Shown: piece after piece, positions 17,701 through 31,400 of the stretch
Layout of the letters: the number at the start of each line of letters is the position of its first letter
Position numbering within the stretch: position 1 is the first letter of the stretch
Origin: Balanoglossus misakiensis
Lineage: Eukaryota > Hemichordata
DNA length: 64,000 nt
Direction of reading: 5' to 3'
Assembly (NCBI GenBank): GCA_040954595.2
Contig: CM082576.2
Location: forward strand, 10,416,001-10,480,000
Program-made: the position numbers and the translations under genes
The notes under the pieces: model-generated
What the model saw: the letters and a program-made list of their open reading frames with translations, nothing else
Databases searched by the model: none
What the model was told of the DNA's origin: nothing

Positions 17701-19698
17701 CATCTTTCTCTTCAAAGTTCCGTGGGTGAGTGAAGCACACATGGTTTTGAAAGGTCACAGGTCAATCGTAAACCAAGTCAGATTCAATCCAGCCAATCAC
17801 ACAATCGCTTCCTCTGGAGTTGAAAAGGTCATCAAAGTAAGTTGGTTACTTATGGAGAGACTATGTGTTATTCTCAGTCAAGGAAGATAGTTCAGTACAC
17901 CTCTTTCATATATGTATTTGCATGCAGACATTCTAGTACCAACGTGGCTGGCTTACCTCTAATGTATGACAATGATGTACAGCAAACATCAGCCCTCCCC
18001 CCCCCAAAAAAAAAGAACGTTCTGTAGACATCTGTAGAATTCTGCAGCCTGAAGCTTTTCTACTGAAGTTTCCATGGGTGGCTATAGATTTCTGATTTCT
18101 GATTTCTGTGTAGTTTTTGACCCATTTTCTTTTCTTTCTACATTCAGATCTGGAGCCCCTTCACATTGCCAGGTGGTGTTGGCAACCAGGACCCGGACGA
18201 GGTGGAGAGAAGCATGTACTCCCACGAGGAGTACATTGATCTGGTTCTGAACAGCGGCCAGGGACTGTCGCACGACTACACGAATCAGTCGACGCAGGAG
18301 GACTCCCGGATGATCGCCTTTTTCGACTCGCTGCTGCAGAGGGAGGTGGAAGGCTGGAGCAGCCTGAGTGACTCCGACGACAGTCTCATGAGCGAGGAAG
18401 GCTTCTTCGTGCACCTGATGGACAGAGAGCGCAGCGACGCGGCCGACCGAAGCAGCGACTCGGGCAGTAGTCGGAGCGACGACAGCGACGTAACACCCGA
18501 CAGCTTGAACATCCGGGTGGACAGTCAGAGTACGAGTCAAGGCATCGCTGAACTCTCCAGGCTGTTCAGTGTGGGCGGCAGGAGACAGCAGCAAAATCAG
18601 AACAGTCGCGTGGCGAGCAGTAACGCAGGGTCTGAATCACAATCGTGCATGGACATTCCGTCTTTGGGAATCTTGTCGTCGGCACCGTCGGGCCCCGATT
18701 GTAACCACACTTCTTCCTCGTCGTCTTCAGCCACTCTCCGCAGACGGGGGAACGTGTTAGTGTCAGAGGACAGGGACAGCAGTAGCGATTCTGATCAGGA
18801 GTGCAACGGTAACCAAAGTCGTAAAACGTCGGAAATTTCCCCGCCAAATCAGAGGCAATCGAATCAGAGTGATAGCGATGACAGTGGCAGCTCTAGAGGT
18901 CTGCCGAGCATGCCATCGTCACTGGACTACAATCACCTGATCAGTCTGCGACAGAGGATAGCCTGCAGGCGTGCCTTGAGAGAGAAAATGAACAGGAATT
19001 CGGCCAGAAATCAAGAAAGTAACGACGAAGATGCATCCAGGCGGATTGACGTCGCCACATCACAGAACAGACCAGCGACTTCGCACATGCGCAGCATTCA
19101 AGTGCTCAGACACAGGATTTATCAGGAGGACGGGGAAGGCAGCGATGTTGTGAACACCAGTGACAGTTTGCCCACGATGAGTGGGGCGGCCAGGGACGCT
19201 AGTGAGGCCGACGGAAGTGAACGCAACTGTCCAAGTGAGAGAACTGGACCACCAGCGGGAGTTGGGAAAGCCAGTACAAGTGAAGGACCCAGTGATACGT
19301 CACCGGCACGCAGCAAAAAAGGGGACAGTGGACAGGGAGACTCTTCCGTTCGTAAGAGAAAAGCGCAGGACACCCCGGAAGGTGTTTCATCAAGGACTTG
19401 TCTCGCAAAACCGAGAGACTGTGTCACCAAACCAAACACTGGTACAGGCCAGAGTTCGACGACAAACCCTCCCTCTGCCGCAGCCTCTGCAGCTGCGAAC
19501 ATGCCGTGTCCAAGTGCGAGCGGCATGTCGAGTAACGGCGACGTCACTTCCTCGTCGACAACCACCCATGAAAACCACTCGAACGATACTAACTTACAGA
19601 ACTTCCGCAGGTTCAAAAACCACGCTGCCAGATCCAAACGGAGGAATTATAGGAAAACGTCTCCGAGTAGAGACGATGCTGCAGACAGTGATGATTGA
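14748..19698 (+). CDS. DCAF5: DDB1- and CUL4-associated factor 5 (WD40 substrate receptor)
   Basis: DCAF5 (WDR22) is a WD40 substrate receptor for CUL4-DDB1 E3 ubiquitin ligases. Exons: 14748-14958, 15794-15974, 16238-16374, 16528-16657, 17046-17259, 17516-17582, 17718-17836 and 18148-19698, summing to 869 residues. WD40 repeats fill the first 360 residues or so: GCVNAIEFSHNGG, GEHHSNIFCLAFDG, VYGLAVDPNNDNVYAS, FHSVVYNPVEPRFLATAN, CCFAGDRDQYALSGSDDF and GHRSIVNQVRFNPA, each with WD/WDxR-type ends such as VLIWDIRES, the form that contacts DDB1. After the propeller the conserved YSHEEYIDLVLNSG and RMIAFFDSL segments match DCAF5. The last exon (1551 nt) encodes a long Ser/Asp/Asn-rich, probably disordered, tail that is not conserved and ends in a basic patch and DAADSDD. 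The ATG at 14748 has an in-frame basic leader (HAHRKK). Confidence 0.96.
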
Positions 19699-21637
19699 AT
19701 AGAGCAAAATTCAACTCTGTGATTTGTCATGACGTATAGCCATGTTACCCATGTGCCCTCTGAGAGGGTTGTGGGGAGAGGTGTACTTCCTTCCTGTTTA
19801 ACCTTCAAAAGCTCATCACATAGCTCACATTTGAACCCGGTGTTGGGATCATGTAACACTGCTTCATCCTTTATGCCCAGCACTAGCTCATACTAATCCC
19901 TGTTGTGGGGCCATAGCATTTGCAGGTGTTAAGATCAACTTCAGGATTTTTTTCCCGTATGTTCTACCTTTGATCTATGGGAATATTATGCTGTTTGTCA
20001 TGAGAAAATGGGAATTGCTGTTTATGAGCAACAAAATACGCTTTATCAGTTAGCGTATCGATAACGGTTACCGTGACAGTTTCATAGCAGTCATTTAAAG
20101 AGCTATATTTCATCTACCGTATTTGTCACCTGAATAATGTGTTGTTCAAGTTGAAAACTTGATACCGTGGTAGTTGTGATTGTCAATGACCATGTGACAT
20201 TGTGAAAAAGGTTTTCATTTGCAATCATACGAAATAGTGTAAGCATGGGTATACTATAAGATTTATGCAAGTGTTTTTTTCTTCAAATTTTCTTCTATAA
20301 ACTTTCAACAAAATATCTTGTTGCTATGCAGTGTGAGACTCAAAACTTGCTTTGCGTAAGGAAAGTGCAGTCGTTGTGTGTAGCTGCTGAACTTGAAGGC
20401 ATGGCCTGTTATGTTTAATAACAAAGTGAAATAATTACCCAGTGTAATGCCCGCTGATGCTACTCAATTATATCGTGTATATCTGAACATGGACTTGTAC
20501 CCTCAAGATGCAAGACTTGCACTAGCCCCTAGTATGTGATCATACATTGCCATTAACATGTGACATTAGTAAGGTTGCATGCTAAATTTCAGGTCCGTTT
20601 CAAACATCCATACTTGTTTGGCATGTTTCTCAAACCTGATCATGTATTTTAGGAGATACATAATACTCTGAAAACAAAGTCGAACCAACTTTTTTCATAT
20701 TGACCAGTCCTTCTGGCTTCCACTGCTCTTGCAGATCGGCAAGGCTTATTCTGAAAACCCACCAAAGTTGAAATGAACTGTACCGCGGTATATGGAGTTT
20801 GTTTCATGTACATGACCATTTTTCAAATGCGGGGTACATGAAATATTTGACATATTTTTTTTGTACTTTTTAACACACTTTTCAGGCCAGTGTTTTTTTT
20901 CTATGGAAATTTTAATCCATTGTTTCTTCCAGGGTACTGTGCGTCACTTAAATATATTAGTCATAACCTCGCATATTACTGTATATGTGCTGTTATAACT
21001 ATTACCCCCGGTAGCCACGGATTTAAAAAGGAAAAATATGTGGGCACCCATTTATCACTTCCCTGACAGTGACATATTCCACAGGTGGAATGTATATTCA
21101 GGACAGATATATAAAGCGTATATAACAGAACTTTTCGGACATTGTCAAGAAATGAAAACTGATGCACAGTCACAGGCATCAGGGTGCAGATGACCATACC
21201 GGTAATATTGATACCCTCGCCTTCGACTCGGGCATCATCAATCTTATGGTCAGAGATCGTGATGTTGCCCTCGCTACCATGTGTAATTATTTAAATAAAG
21301 TGCCTGTATTGATGCATGTTACTTCCACCAAGAAATCAAATCACTGTATTGTAAATAAGTACTGTGTAGGATTATTGCAATTTTGCTATAGGCCATGATT
21401 TTTGGAAGAGTAGATGTTTCAAAAACTGGAGACGGGCAAAGTCCATTAAATCTTACTGTAAACATTCAGTTCTTTGTCTTGTCTTATGTTTTGTGAACTG
21501 GAAAATACTTATTTTTGAATTCATTCTGTTTTTTGTCTGTCAGACCCTCTCTCCCACTAACACACTGTCACACACACTCTCATTTACATAATGAATCGGG
21601 CGCCACCTAGTGGTGGATCTCTGTCAGACAAAGCAAA
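19699..21637 (+). other. DCAF5 3' UTR and DPF upstream region
   Basis: No coding sequence is recognised. AATAAA at 21294-21299 followed by GT-rich sequence is the best polyadenylation signal and would give a 3' UTR of about 1.6 kb. The last 150 bp before the next start codon contains short CACACA and CTCTC runs and a more GC-rich segment, likely the DPF promoter. Confidence 0.5.
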
Positions 21638-24600
21638 ATGGCTGCCACCAAGTCAAAATATCACCATCACCACCACGGTCCCTTCGCGTAAGTATTTTGC
21701 TGTCTGCGTCCCTATATTTCCCATGATTGTAGATCAGTTATAATTATGATAAGCGCACAGTCAACTGAATTTACTGTTCATATTCGCTTAACCGTGGAGT
21801 AACTTATGAAGTGACATTACGCTTCTGCAAAACGACTACATGGAAGACAAAAGGTCACGCACGTTTTTAGGTCTTTTTATACAATACACATTCTGAACCT
21901 TATAACCTTACATTCCCTATGTATATTTCTACTGTCTATGAACAACATATTCAGTTCTGAAAAGCACGAACTACTTGTTATGCCTGGATAGAAGAAGACC
22001 TATATATGATTCATTACAGTTACACTGCATTACACCATGTTAAAATTGACAATAGGACTAACCCTGTACACTGTATTACAAAGCTGTTTTTTTTTTATGG
22101 AATACTACATCTATACAGAATGCACGCATAAACCCCTGAGAAAACATCTCTCGGGGTTGTATGGTTCAAGTAAGGTCAAATATGAATTTACAGGGAATAT
22201 ATTTTCATTGATAACAGGGACCGAGAACAATATTACAAAGAGGCATTAGACAATGCATCACACTTCAACACAAGACTGACCATTGAAAGAAAACTAAGGC
22301 TCCCTTTCCTGGACACACACACTGGCATTGCGCAAAACAACTGTTACATATGGATGCAGAAAAGGCACCGTGGCCCAGGGCAGTTAGCAGGGCAGCTGTA
22401 TACCTACCCAGCGAGGCGCTGGAGGAAGAAAAGGCGGCCACCTCCCGCAGAACCGCCAATGTCACCAGAAAAAGTACTGGAAGAAACTGATTCGGGATTA
22501 CCTGATGGTGGTGAGTTGTGGTAACAAATCCTGCAGTAAGAACTCCCACTAACATGTAGCAGAAACATGCATATTAAATACCGTATTGGAAACTTTTGAC
22601 GTTTTGTAAAACAGGTAGCTGTACATAGAATTTTACAATACTATAGGGAGCCATGGTTACATGTATCATGGTGGTGGTGTGGAATGCTTGACTGCAAGTG
22701 GCAGGTCTGGGAGCGTGTGTGTTGTGTCTGTCTGTAGGCAGGTACTGTACTACATAGTACTGAATGAACTGTAGGTATGTATTTGTGTCTGTCACAGTTT
22801 GAACAAGTACCAGGTAATACACATTGGTAACAATTATTGATACCGTGGATACATTGTCATAAGTGATCACACAGGTGGTGGGGGGAGGGGGCTATTTAAT
22901 GTTCACCATGACCACAACATTTTAGTGATATCATTTCAGATCTCAACCTTGTAGGCACCATTGAAAATGCCCTTGGAGTGAACTCGGAGGAGGCCAACAG
23001 CCTAATTGATTCCATTCTGAATCCCAGCGAGAAGGATTCTAGGGAAGATTCCCTGATGAAGGATCTGGATTCCCTCAGCGATATCCCGGACGCAGGCGAG
23101 GTGGATGATGTTGATGACATGCGGAGTGACGATGAAGACTATGAATTGAGTTTAAAGAAAAAGAAGTCTGCTAAGAAGGTACATGTATTCTCAGAAACAG
23201 TGCTTTGTTGTGTGTTAAAACTGTTGTATGAATTCTTCTTCCAAATGCTTAGTATGCTACGTCCTGTAGCACAAAAACTGAACCATTATGTACTCATAAT
23301 ATTGTGTTTCGCAGAGCAAGACCTCAAAACGCAAAACTGACAGCGACATGCCCACTCTCATGGCGGAAGACAAGGAGAAACCATTCGCTTGTACTCGTAA
23401 GTTCAAATGATGGCTCTATTTGATTGTTGTTGTTTTTTTGTCTTTTTGCTGCATATTTTATCATATCCATGTTTCCATTGTAAGTTTGATGATTCATGCC
23501 AAGCTGTTTCTGTGTTTTTTGAAATTTTTTGTTTCCAGTGTGTGGTCGGCGGTACAAGAATCGACCTGGTCTGACGTACCACATGTCGCATGCTCACGGT
23601 GGTGTTGATGTGTCGTATGATGAGAAGTCGCAGCCCTCTCCTCTGGAACCAGCAATTCAGCAAGGTATCAATAAATAATATGTCACTCTAATAATATGTT
23701 AGCTAAATAAAATGATAAAATGTGTCCTGTCAGACAGCTTTCATGTATCGCAGCGACGCAGTAGGGGTACACCCATCATGATTTTTGACATGGACTTCCC
23801 TAGTGATTTTCAGTGACAACATTGATAATTCCCACCATGCTGCCTAACCATACAAAAGAAATGTTTGTTGATTTTCTGTTCGTGTTTTGCAGCCACGAGG
23901 AGAACCACACCAGGCGGACTGGCAGCGGCCAATAATTACTGTGATTTCTGTCTGGGCGATGCGACGGAAAACAAGAAGACTGGACAATCGGAGGAGCTGA
24001 TATCGTGTTCAGACTGCGGTCGTTCAGGTAATACTTGGTGGTGTTCTGTGGTTTATGTGTCTGGGTACACTATGGACTGGATCTCTTCTTCATGTAGCTG
24101 CCAAATGCAGCAAGCTTGGTTGCCGAGTGCGCTTGTCAGAATATCAGTGCACCCAAGGAAGCCAGGCCAGTCCAGGCTCAAAAAACGGGGGTTACACCAT
24201 GCCATTTATCCATAACTTCTCAGTCCAGCTGCACTACCAGTGACTCTGTCTGAGCATAGGCTGTCTGTGGTCTGAATGGCCTGGTACACACAGCAATCAG
24301 GTGAGCAATCCTACAGAGGTAACTAACAAGCCATGTTCAGAAGATCCAGTCTGTAGTGAACATGTTATGGTCTCTTGATGTGTTCATGTGAATTGCACAT
24401 TTCAACAACAGATCATGCCCACATACAGAAAGCCCTGTCGATACCAGACACCTTTTCCAGTTCCTTCCACATAGAACCACATGGCAAGAATAATTGCCAA
24501 TGTTGTCAAGTCATTAAACCTGATCACCACAATACCTTGATTCTTACTAATTGTTAGATTCGAAGAAAAAGACTAACTGGTTCATGGTTTATTGCTACCT

Positions 24601-25871
24601 TACCTCAGGCTAAGAATACTTTTACTGTATTAGAGATTCATTGATATCTTCCGTATGATAAAATGGCACCCTGAGCCCCGTTCGAAAAAACAACTGAAAT
24701 TTACTTTGTTTTGCCATGGTTACTAGGACATCCATCTTGCCTTCAGTTCACCACCAAGATGACGAGAAATGTGAAGAAGTATCGATGGCAGTGCATTGAA
24801 TGTAAATCGTGCCACTTGTGTGGCACATCAGATAATGATGTGAGTATCACGTGTCCTTCATTCGCCAAAATTTTTGACTCTAGAACCTTTAAAAACACCC
24901 AAGAAAATCTCGCCAGGGCCCCTAGGGCAGTTAATCCGATAAACAGTCTGCTTTGGAGGATTGCTAGCAGGATGGATTGTTTGAAAACTATTTTTTGCGG
25001 AGACAACAGTTACACGGCCCAATTTTAGCCAAATCTGTTCTTTTGAAACACAGTACATTTCTCAGAACACAAATTTTATAAACATTAAACATTCGGAGAA
25101 AAGTGGGACCACACATTCTTTGAAGTTTGTGTACACAGGAGCATAGTATTCGGTCAAAGTAAACAGCGTCGCCAGCCCCACTGTTCTCCCCAGGGATTTA
25201 TGCCAGCATGCTGGCTAATTTGCATGACAAGAAAAGTAACTGTCACTCAGTGTCTGTCAAATGTCACTGAAAACCCATTCACAACACATTCAAGACCATC
25301 CAATGAAATCATGAAGTGTTTCCCCCCTCACTTGTAGGATCAACTCCTGTTCTGTGATGACTGCGACCGTGGCTATCACATGTACTGCCTCAACCCTCCA
25401 ATGTCACAACCTCCCGATGGTAAGAAATGTTCTTTTTATGTGCAGGGTAGTAGAGATACAATGTATGACGTGATGCTTTGCAATAGATCAATACCTCAGT
25501 AACAGAAAGCATCGTTGGTTGTTTTCCTTCTTTGCAGACTGAATATTTTCAATGTTTTTGTCTCTGTGATATAAAAAGGCAGTGCTTTTGTTGCTGAACT
25601 TCCATCTGGAAGCCAATATGCTTGATGTGATGTTTTCTTGCTCTCCACAGGAAGTTGGATCTGTAACCTGTGCGAGGCCGACGCCCAGGAAGAGAAGATG
25701 CAGCAAGAAGCCAAGGTGCTGCAGCAACAACAACAACCGCAGCAGCCGCACACTCAACAGCAGCATCATCAGCATCACCGAATGCCCCACCACCACCAAC
25801 AGCCGGCACCACCACCACCGCCACATCCGGCCCACTTGCAGCCGCCGCAGCTGAAACCGGCCATGCACTGA
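21638..25871 (+). CDS. DPF: d4-family double-PHD-finger protein (DPF1/2/3 orthologue, BAF45-like)
   Basis: DPF proteins are BAF (SWI/SNF) subunits that read acetylated histone tails through a tandem PHD finger. Exons: 21638-21687, 22218-22510, 22940-23178, 23315-23396, 23539-23664, 23893-24027, 24727-24839, 25338-25419 and 25651-25871, giving 446 residues. Order of domains: a His-rich N-terminus (five His near residue 9); Requiem/DPF N-terminal domain ([36 protein letters not shown]); an acidic linker; one C2H2 finger ([22 protein letters not shown] pattern, C-x2-C...H-x4-H); then PHD1 (CDFCLGDAT to CIECKSC) and PHD2 ([16 protein letters not shown] to CNLC). All zinc ligands expected are visible. 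After PHD2 comes an unusual tail of about 60 residues rich in Gln, His and Pro ending KPAMH; vertebrate members end soon after PHD2. Which vertebrate paralogue it equals is undetermined; it may be the single invertebrate gene. AATAAA at 26267 is the likely poly(A) signal. Confidence 0.95.
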
Positions 25872-28414
25872 GTGCGAAGTCTTGTTCTTGTCACACCGTC
25901 GGTGCCACTGAAGAAAAAACAAAACAGAAACGCAGCGAGAGAGTATTGTTGTGTCACTGACACATTAATATTCTCTCTCTCTCTAGGGAAATAAACAGGA
26001 TCGGAGCCGATACTGTTGATTGGACTGGGGAGAACACTGGCCAGGTGTTCAGTATCGCAGCCAGTCACAAGTGACTTGAGAACTACCAATTCCAAGGAAT
26101 TCTCACCTTTGTGTAGATAATCGCTTGTGAAGCTGTTGAAAGGGCATACTCTTATCAAGATCCAGGTTGTTTTTTCTGTATTTCTGACATTTTACTGTCA
26201 TGGAGTGCCCTATTTCTGCATTCTTCTCAACTCCCGTATGTGAAGTATATATTCCCTTATCACCAAAATAAAATATTTTAGCGGAGCTTTCTCTAGGTCA
26301 CAACAGTTAATGTGATTATGCAATGTACTTTTTCACTCAGGAACTTTCAAACTTTCGAACACTTCATGAACTTTTAAACCTTTAAACTCTGTGTAACAAT
26401 ACGCCACTTATTATTATGCACATGATGTCAAAACACTGAGTGCAACTTGTATGCGATGGATCAAAAGTATTTTCTTGAATTTTCAAACAACTGCAGTCAA
26501 TGCAAGAAAAACTACATGTAGTTGTATAGAACAGTTTTTTAGTGTTAAATGGTCATTGTTTTGTTTGTCTTGAAATTTAACCAGAAAGAGAACTAACCCG
26601 GTACATGTCCTAAGAATTCATGGCTCAACTGCTGGTTAATCTCTCTGCCAACCATGGCTTTGGATATCACTGTAAAGCTCGTCCAAGTCAAGCATCAAGT
26701 CGGATATTATATATACATATCACAGAAACCACCTTGTATAATGTTAAGTACTCACACTTTCCAAATGGGTGTGATTCAGTTTATCATTGCCAACCTGGGT
26801 GGTTTTTATGGCACTCTTACTTCAATCCCAAAGGACGTTGTTGTTCTTCTTTTGTACAATTACATTTATACCCATGTGATTCAGTCTCTGAAAAAAATAA
26901 TCTCATCAGATATATGTTCCAAATGCTCTTGATTCTCTAGAGAACCAAGTGGGCAGGTGTGGACCTGTTCATAGCAAGCCAACAGTGCAGTGTATATAGG
27001 TCTGCTACTTACCAAGAGATGTTGAATTGCATATTAGCAAGAAATGATGGCAATTTAGCTAGATAGAAATGTATAAAAGCAAGGCACATATGGTTGCATG
27101 TTATATGAACTTGTCATACAGTTGCACTGTAGCAATTCTGTTGGATTAAACAAGAAGATAGTGTTGCAGCCAAGTGAGGTAGATAGGATTGGACATTGCA
27201 AAAGATGTAGCGTATACAAATCAGCTTATAGGATACTCATAATTTATTAGTATTAGGGATAACATCATTACCAGCAACTCATTTATTTTTTATGAAGACT
27301 CCTTTATTTTTTTGCCATAATATATTGTTAGGACTACCTAGTGAGAGGTAGAGTAGTAACTTGGACAAATATTCAAAGAAATTACTAGTTTATATTTAAT
27401 GTAGTCTTTCTAACCATGATACTGAAACAAATTTTCTGCATTGTATTAAAACCAGGGGCATAAAAATAGTGTTGACTAATCATAGTACTGCTAAAAATGA
27501 GCTAAAGCTTGGTTGGCATTCACCAGTGTATAGTCCATTTGTATACTGGTTGGGAATTTCATGTTTCCCTCTTTGATTTTCAGTATCTAATTTACAAAAT
27601 AGGGTTCTGCTCCCTTTCAATTGTCTGATGACCACTTCGTGTGTAGTTGTGTAAGACAATCCAGCTTATGTTCCACAACTTTAGGGTCATTGTAGACTCT
27701 GTTAACTGTGTAAGCTGCAGTCTCATATTTGGGGGTGCACACTGAAACTTCTGGTTTGAAAATTATGTATTAGCAGAAATCATAACTGTTACAATTTCTG
27801 AAAATGCTGGAATACCTCATTGAAACAGGCAGCATTTCAGAAGAGGGATCATACCATTTGCGCATCTACGTTGATCTTTGCTGGTCAAGTGACCAGATTC
27901 TGTATCATGACTTTGAAAATTTAGAAAATGTATTTGTGATGTCATGTGACTGTATACTTACCGAAATAAACTAATTTTTTTAGGTAAGATCTACTAGTAT
28001 CAGGTTTTCTGGATTAACAGTTACCCCATATCTTGGAATACCTCCATCTGGATTACTATTACCAGAGGGAGGGGTCCCCTATTATTACACCTTTTGAAAC
28101 CAGATAGGCCATTCTATTTATAAAAACCCTACATACATCATCGATGCTGTTCCCTATTGTCAACCAAGTAAATGAATGCTCAGCAGTGAAACTTCACACT
28201 GCAATTTCTTTGTGAGAAGTTGCATTCGTATACAACGACCTTTGCAAGTACCAACATGTGCATGTATTTTATATAGGTCGCACTGAATATAACGCCCCAA
28301 CTTCCGGGTTAGACAACACTGCACTCACTGTGTATCCTGATTCCTGGTGCTCGATCGTACCCTTGGTGATCGTCACTAACTTTCCGTTTTAACCTCGACT
28401 TACAACCAGCATCG
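25872..28414. other. DPF 3' UTR and intergenic stretch
   Basis: AATAAA at 26267-26272 probably ends the DPF transcript, and a short (CT)n lies near 25973-25984. Beyond this the sequence is AT-rich with no open frame resembling a known protein on either strand. The segment from about 28280 to 28414 is CpG-richer and is the likely promoter and 5' UTR of the next gene. Confidence 0.5.
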
Positions 28415-31400
28415 ATGGCCCGTCCGTGTTCGCCGTCTCTATATACTTTTGCGGTAACGATTTTCTTGACCGGTACAGTTCTGTCAGCTGATGCCGACGA
28501 TACCGACACAGTCGCGACGTTTCCTCGAGGGCATCGGGAACCACTGGGAGGCCATCGCGACCCTGACGGGCACATCGACGTTATCGATGAGATGATCACC
28601 CCGCAGGAGTTTTGGGACAAATACGCGAGTCAGAGGCGACCAGCTTTATTCAAGGGCGCCGCAAAAAGTTTTCCGGCCTTCGAACTTTGGACGGATGATT
28701 ATTTGGAGGAAAAATACGGCGACATGAAAGTGAAGCTTGAGAGCAAAGTAGAAAAGGACAAAGTTCCCGTGGGAGAGAAAGGGCTTGGCCAAGACACGAT
28801 ACTGGATTTTTTGCGAACGTACCGCGAAAAAGACGCGTATATCGTCAGTCAGTTGCCGGATCCGATGTCACCCGAAGTTTTGGTGTTGCCCTGCCTGATG
28901 TGCGGCACTTTCAAAGATCGGATACTGGAGGCAAATCTGTGGTTGAGTTCAGGCGGAACTAAAAGTTTATTGCACAGGGACGCCGACAACGCTTTCAACT
29001 GCCTCTTGAACGGCACGAAGGACTGGATCCTGATTGACCCCAAGTACGAAGACAAGATTCCTATCGCCGTAGAAGCAGTTTCTGCGGCAGGCGGGTTTGC
29101 CCTTCTCGACCCTGACAAAGTCAATCTCCTAAAATATCCTGCATTTGTTGAAGTGCCTTGGCAATATGCAAATGTGACGGCTGGAGACTGCCTGTTTTTG
29201 CCGTATGGTGGGTATTATTGGAAAAAAGTTGCTTTTGACAATATATTTAATATTGAGTATAGATTATAATGTGTTACATAGTTACATTTCGACCAATTTT
29301 TGTGAAAGAAAAGTGTTTAATAAGCAATTTAAACCCCTTTAGCATGTGTCAATTTTTGTAACTCTTTTTAATTGGCCAATTTTAATTTCTTTTACTGATA
29401 TACACTGTATCAAACTGCTGGTAATGGGAATTTACCTGTCAGTATGTAATAATTTGAAAATGCATATAGCATGTAATAGAAATGCACTGCATGGTGTCTA
29501 TAAGATAGCTACGGCTCTCCATATGTCAGTATTTAAAGTTTGTGGTTTGTATTTTTGCCTTATAGGGTATTGGCATCGAGTTCTTTCTTTTGGATCAAAG
29601 AACATGGCTGTATCTGTCTTATTTTCAAGACTCACCCAATTTAAAGCCTATGACTGTGATACAGCTCAGCCGGACTACACACCACTCAGTGAAGTCAACA
29701 TGGTCTGGGGTTACGATGGATATGGTGAACAGACAATGGGGAATCCTGACCCATATGATACCATGTAAGATTTGTAATATCTTAAAATTTCTATAAACAA
29801 ATTCTACATCCCAGGAAGAAGTGTAAGTGTCTCATATGCCTGAAATAGTTGGACTTTCTGATTATTTTAAAGGTACACAGTCACCTGTGTAAATCAATAC
29901 TACATATACTGGATATCTGGCACATGATTTTTGTACATACAATACTGATTTGCCCAGTACTATCAGGATGCCCGTATATTATTTTTCTAGATGAAGTGCA
30001 TACTTTTGATCTGTATTTGTTTGTTGTTGTTTTTTTTCTACACAGAGAGATGATTTCAGGTATCTGTTCACAGAATAAAGCCATTGAGCAAGATGCTGGA
30101 GCATTGTTTTATAAATTTGCAGAGGTTAGTAAGTACTGCTATTTCATGGGAACTTATACTACTTAATTTCATCATTTTGAAAATGCTCTTTTATATCATC
30201 CAGAATACCTCTCCAGACATCTGAGTTGATCGCCTGTTGAAATCATTCGTAACATAGATTGTTTTGTCGTCAGATGCAGAGACCAAGAAACCAATCTGAA
30301 GAAACATTCATCCCAGAAGAAGTTGATGATGCATACCTATTACACATCATTGCTGAAAATGTGAGTATATATGTGCCAATATGTTACAGACCTGGGTAAG
30401 GTATCCCCTAATCCAGAGTTTTAATATATAAATCTGTCTACCTGGCCATACATTGACTATTACCCCCAGTAGATTTACATGGATGGAATTGATTGTATTC
30501 TTAGGTGGTGGAGATTCTGGACAGAAATGGTGATGGTGTGTTGACCTGTGCCGAGTTGAAGTCTCATTCCTTGGACACGTGGAAGACAGTCGGTAATACA
30601 ATGGATGCAGATCCGGCAAATACAGAGGAATATGAATTTGCTATTTTTCATCCAGATGAAGTGAGGTGAGCAAAAATGAACTCACTTTTTTTTTGGGGGG
30701 GGGGGGGCATATACCACAATATGAAGTATGGGGTCCATATTTATGTTGTTTTTATGTCATACTGAATGGGCCTTAAAAATTAATATATTTAGTTCAAAAC
30801 AACTTTAAATTATTCTCTCTTTAAAATGATCTTTTCTTATACTGCAAGCTTTTCGAATGTTTATTTAACACAGGGATATGATGGAGCAGGCATTTGATGA
30901 AAGAGAGAATATCTTGAGGTTTGCTGATTTTGCAAAGGTGTACACAAGAGCTGGTGGATCTCTAAAGATAGCGAAAGAGGTGGGGAATACTTGGGGATAC
31001 AGTTACATTTAGTTGTTGTCCTTCAAGTGAGATTGTACATGAGACTGAAGTGGTCCCGTAGTGACATTGTTGTGGCCTCAGTGAGCAAGTTGAAGTACCT
31101 TTTTATCTTCAAGTCCCTTTTTTCAGTTCGCGACATCCTATATAGGTTCATTGCACAAGTTCTCAAGCAAATTGCATTACCGGTATTTTCTTCTGTTTAT
31201 AAGCAACTTGTATTTCCTACACAGTAAACCATAAGAAATTTGTAGGAGAGGACCTCAATTTTAAATAATAGTATAAACTCGTGTTTTAATTAATTTGTAA
31301 CTTCTGGAGACTGCGTCACCAAGTTTGAGTGGAGACACGTAGATGCAGATGTGGCTCAACAAACTAAAACCTGTCATAAACTAAACAATATGTCTTCAAA

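Noticed and set aside
18082-18594. Antisense 170-codon frame at the start of the DCAF5 last exon
   Set aside because: Overlaps conserved DCAF5 coding sequence (YSHEEYIDLVLNSG region) and crosses its intron boundary; a shadow.
19122-19637. Antisense frame of 171 codons opposite the DCAF5 last exon
   Set aside because: It is the mirror of a Ser/Ala/Gly-rich coding tail, whose GC content keeps several frames open. No homology, no splice signals.
25488-25922. Alternative-frame and antisense proteins around the DPF tail
   Set aside because: The CAG/CAC repeats keep all frames open. Only the frame that continues PHD2 is supported.
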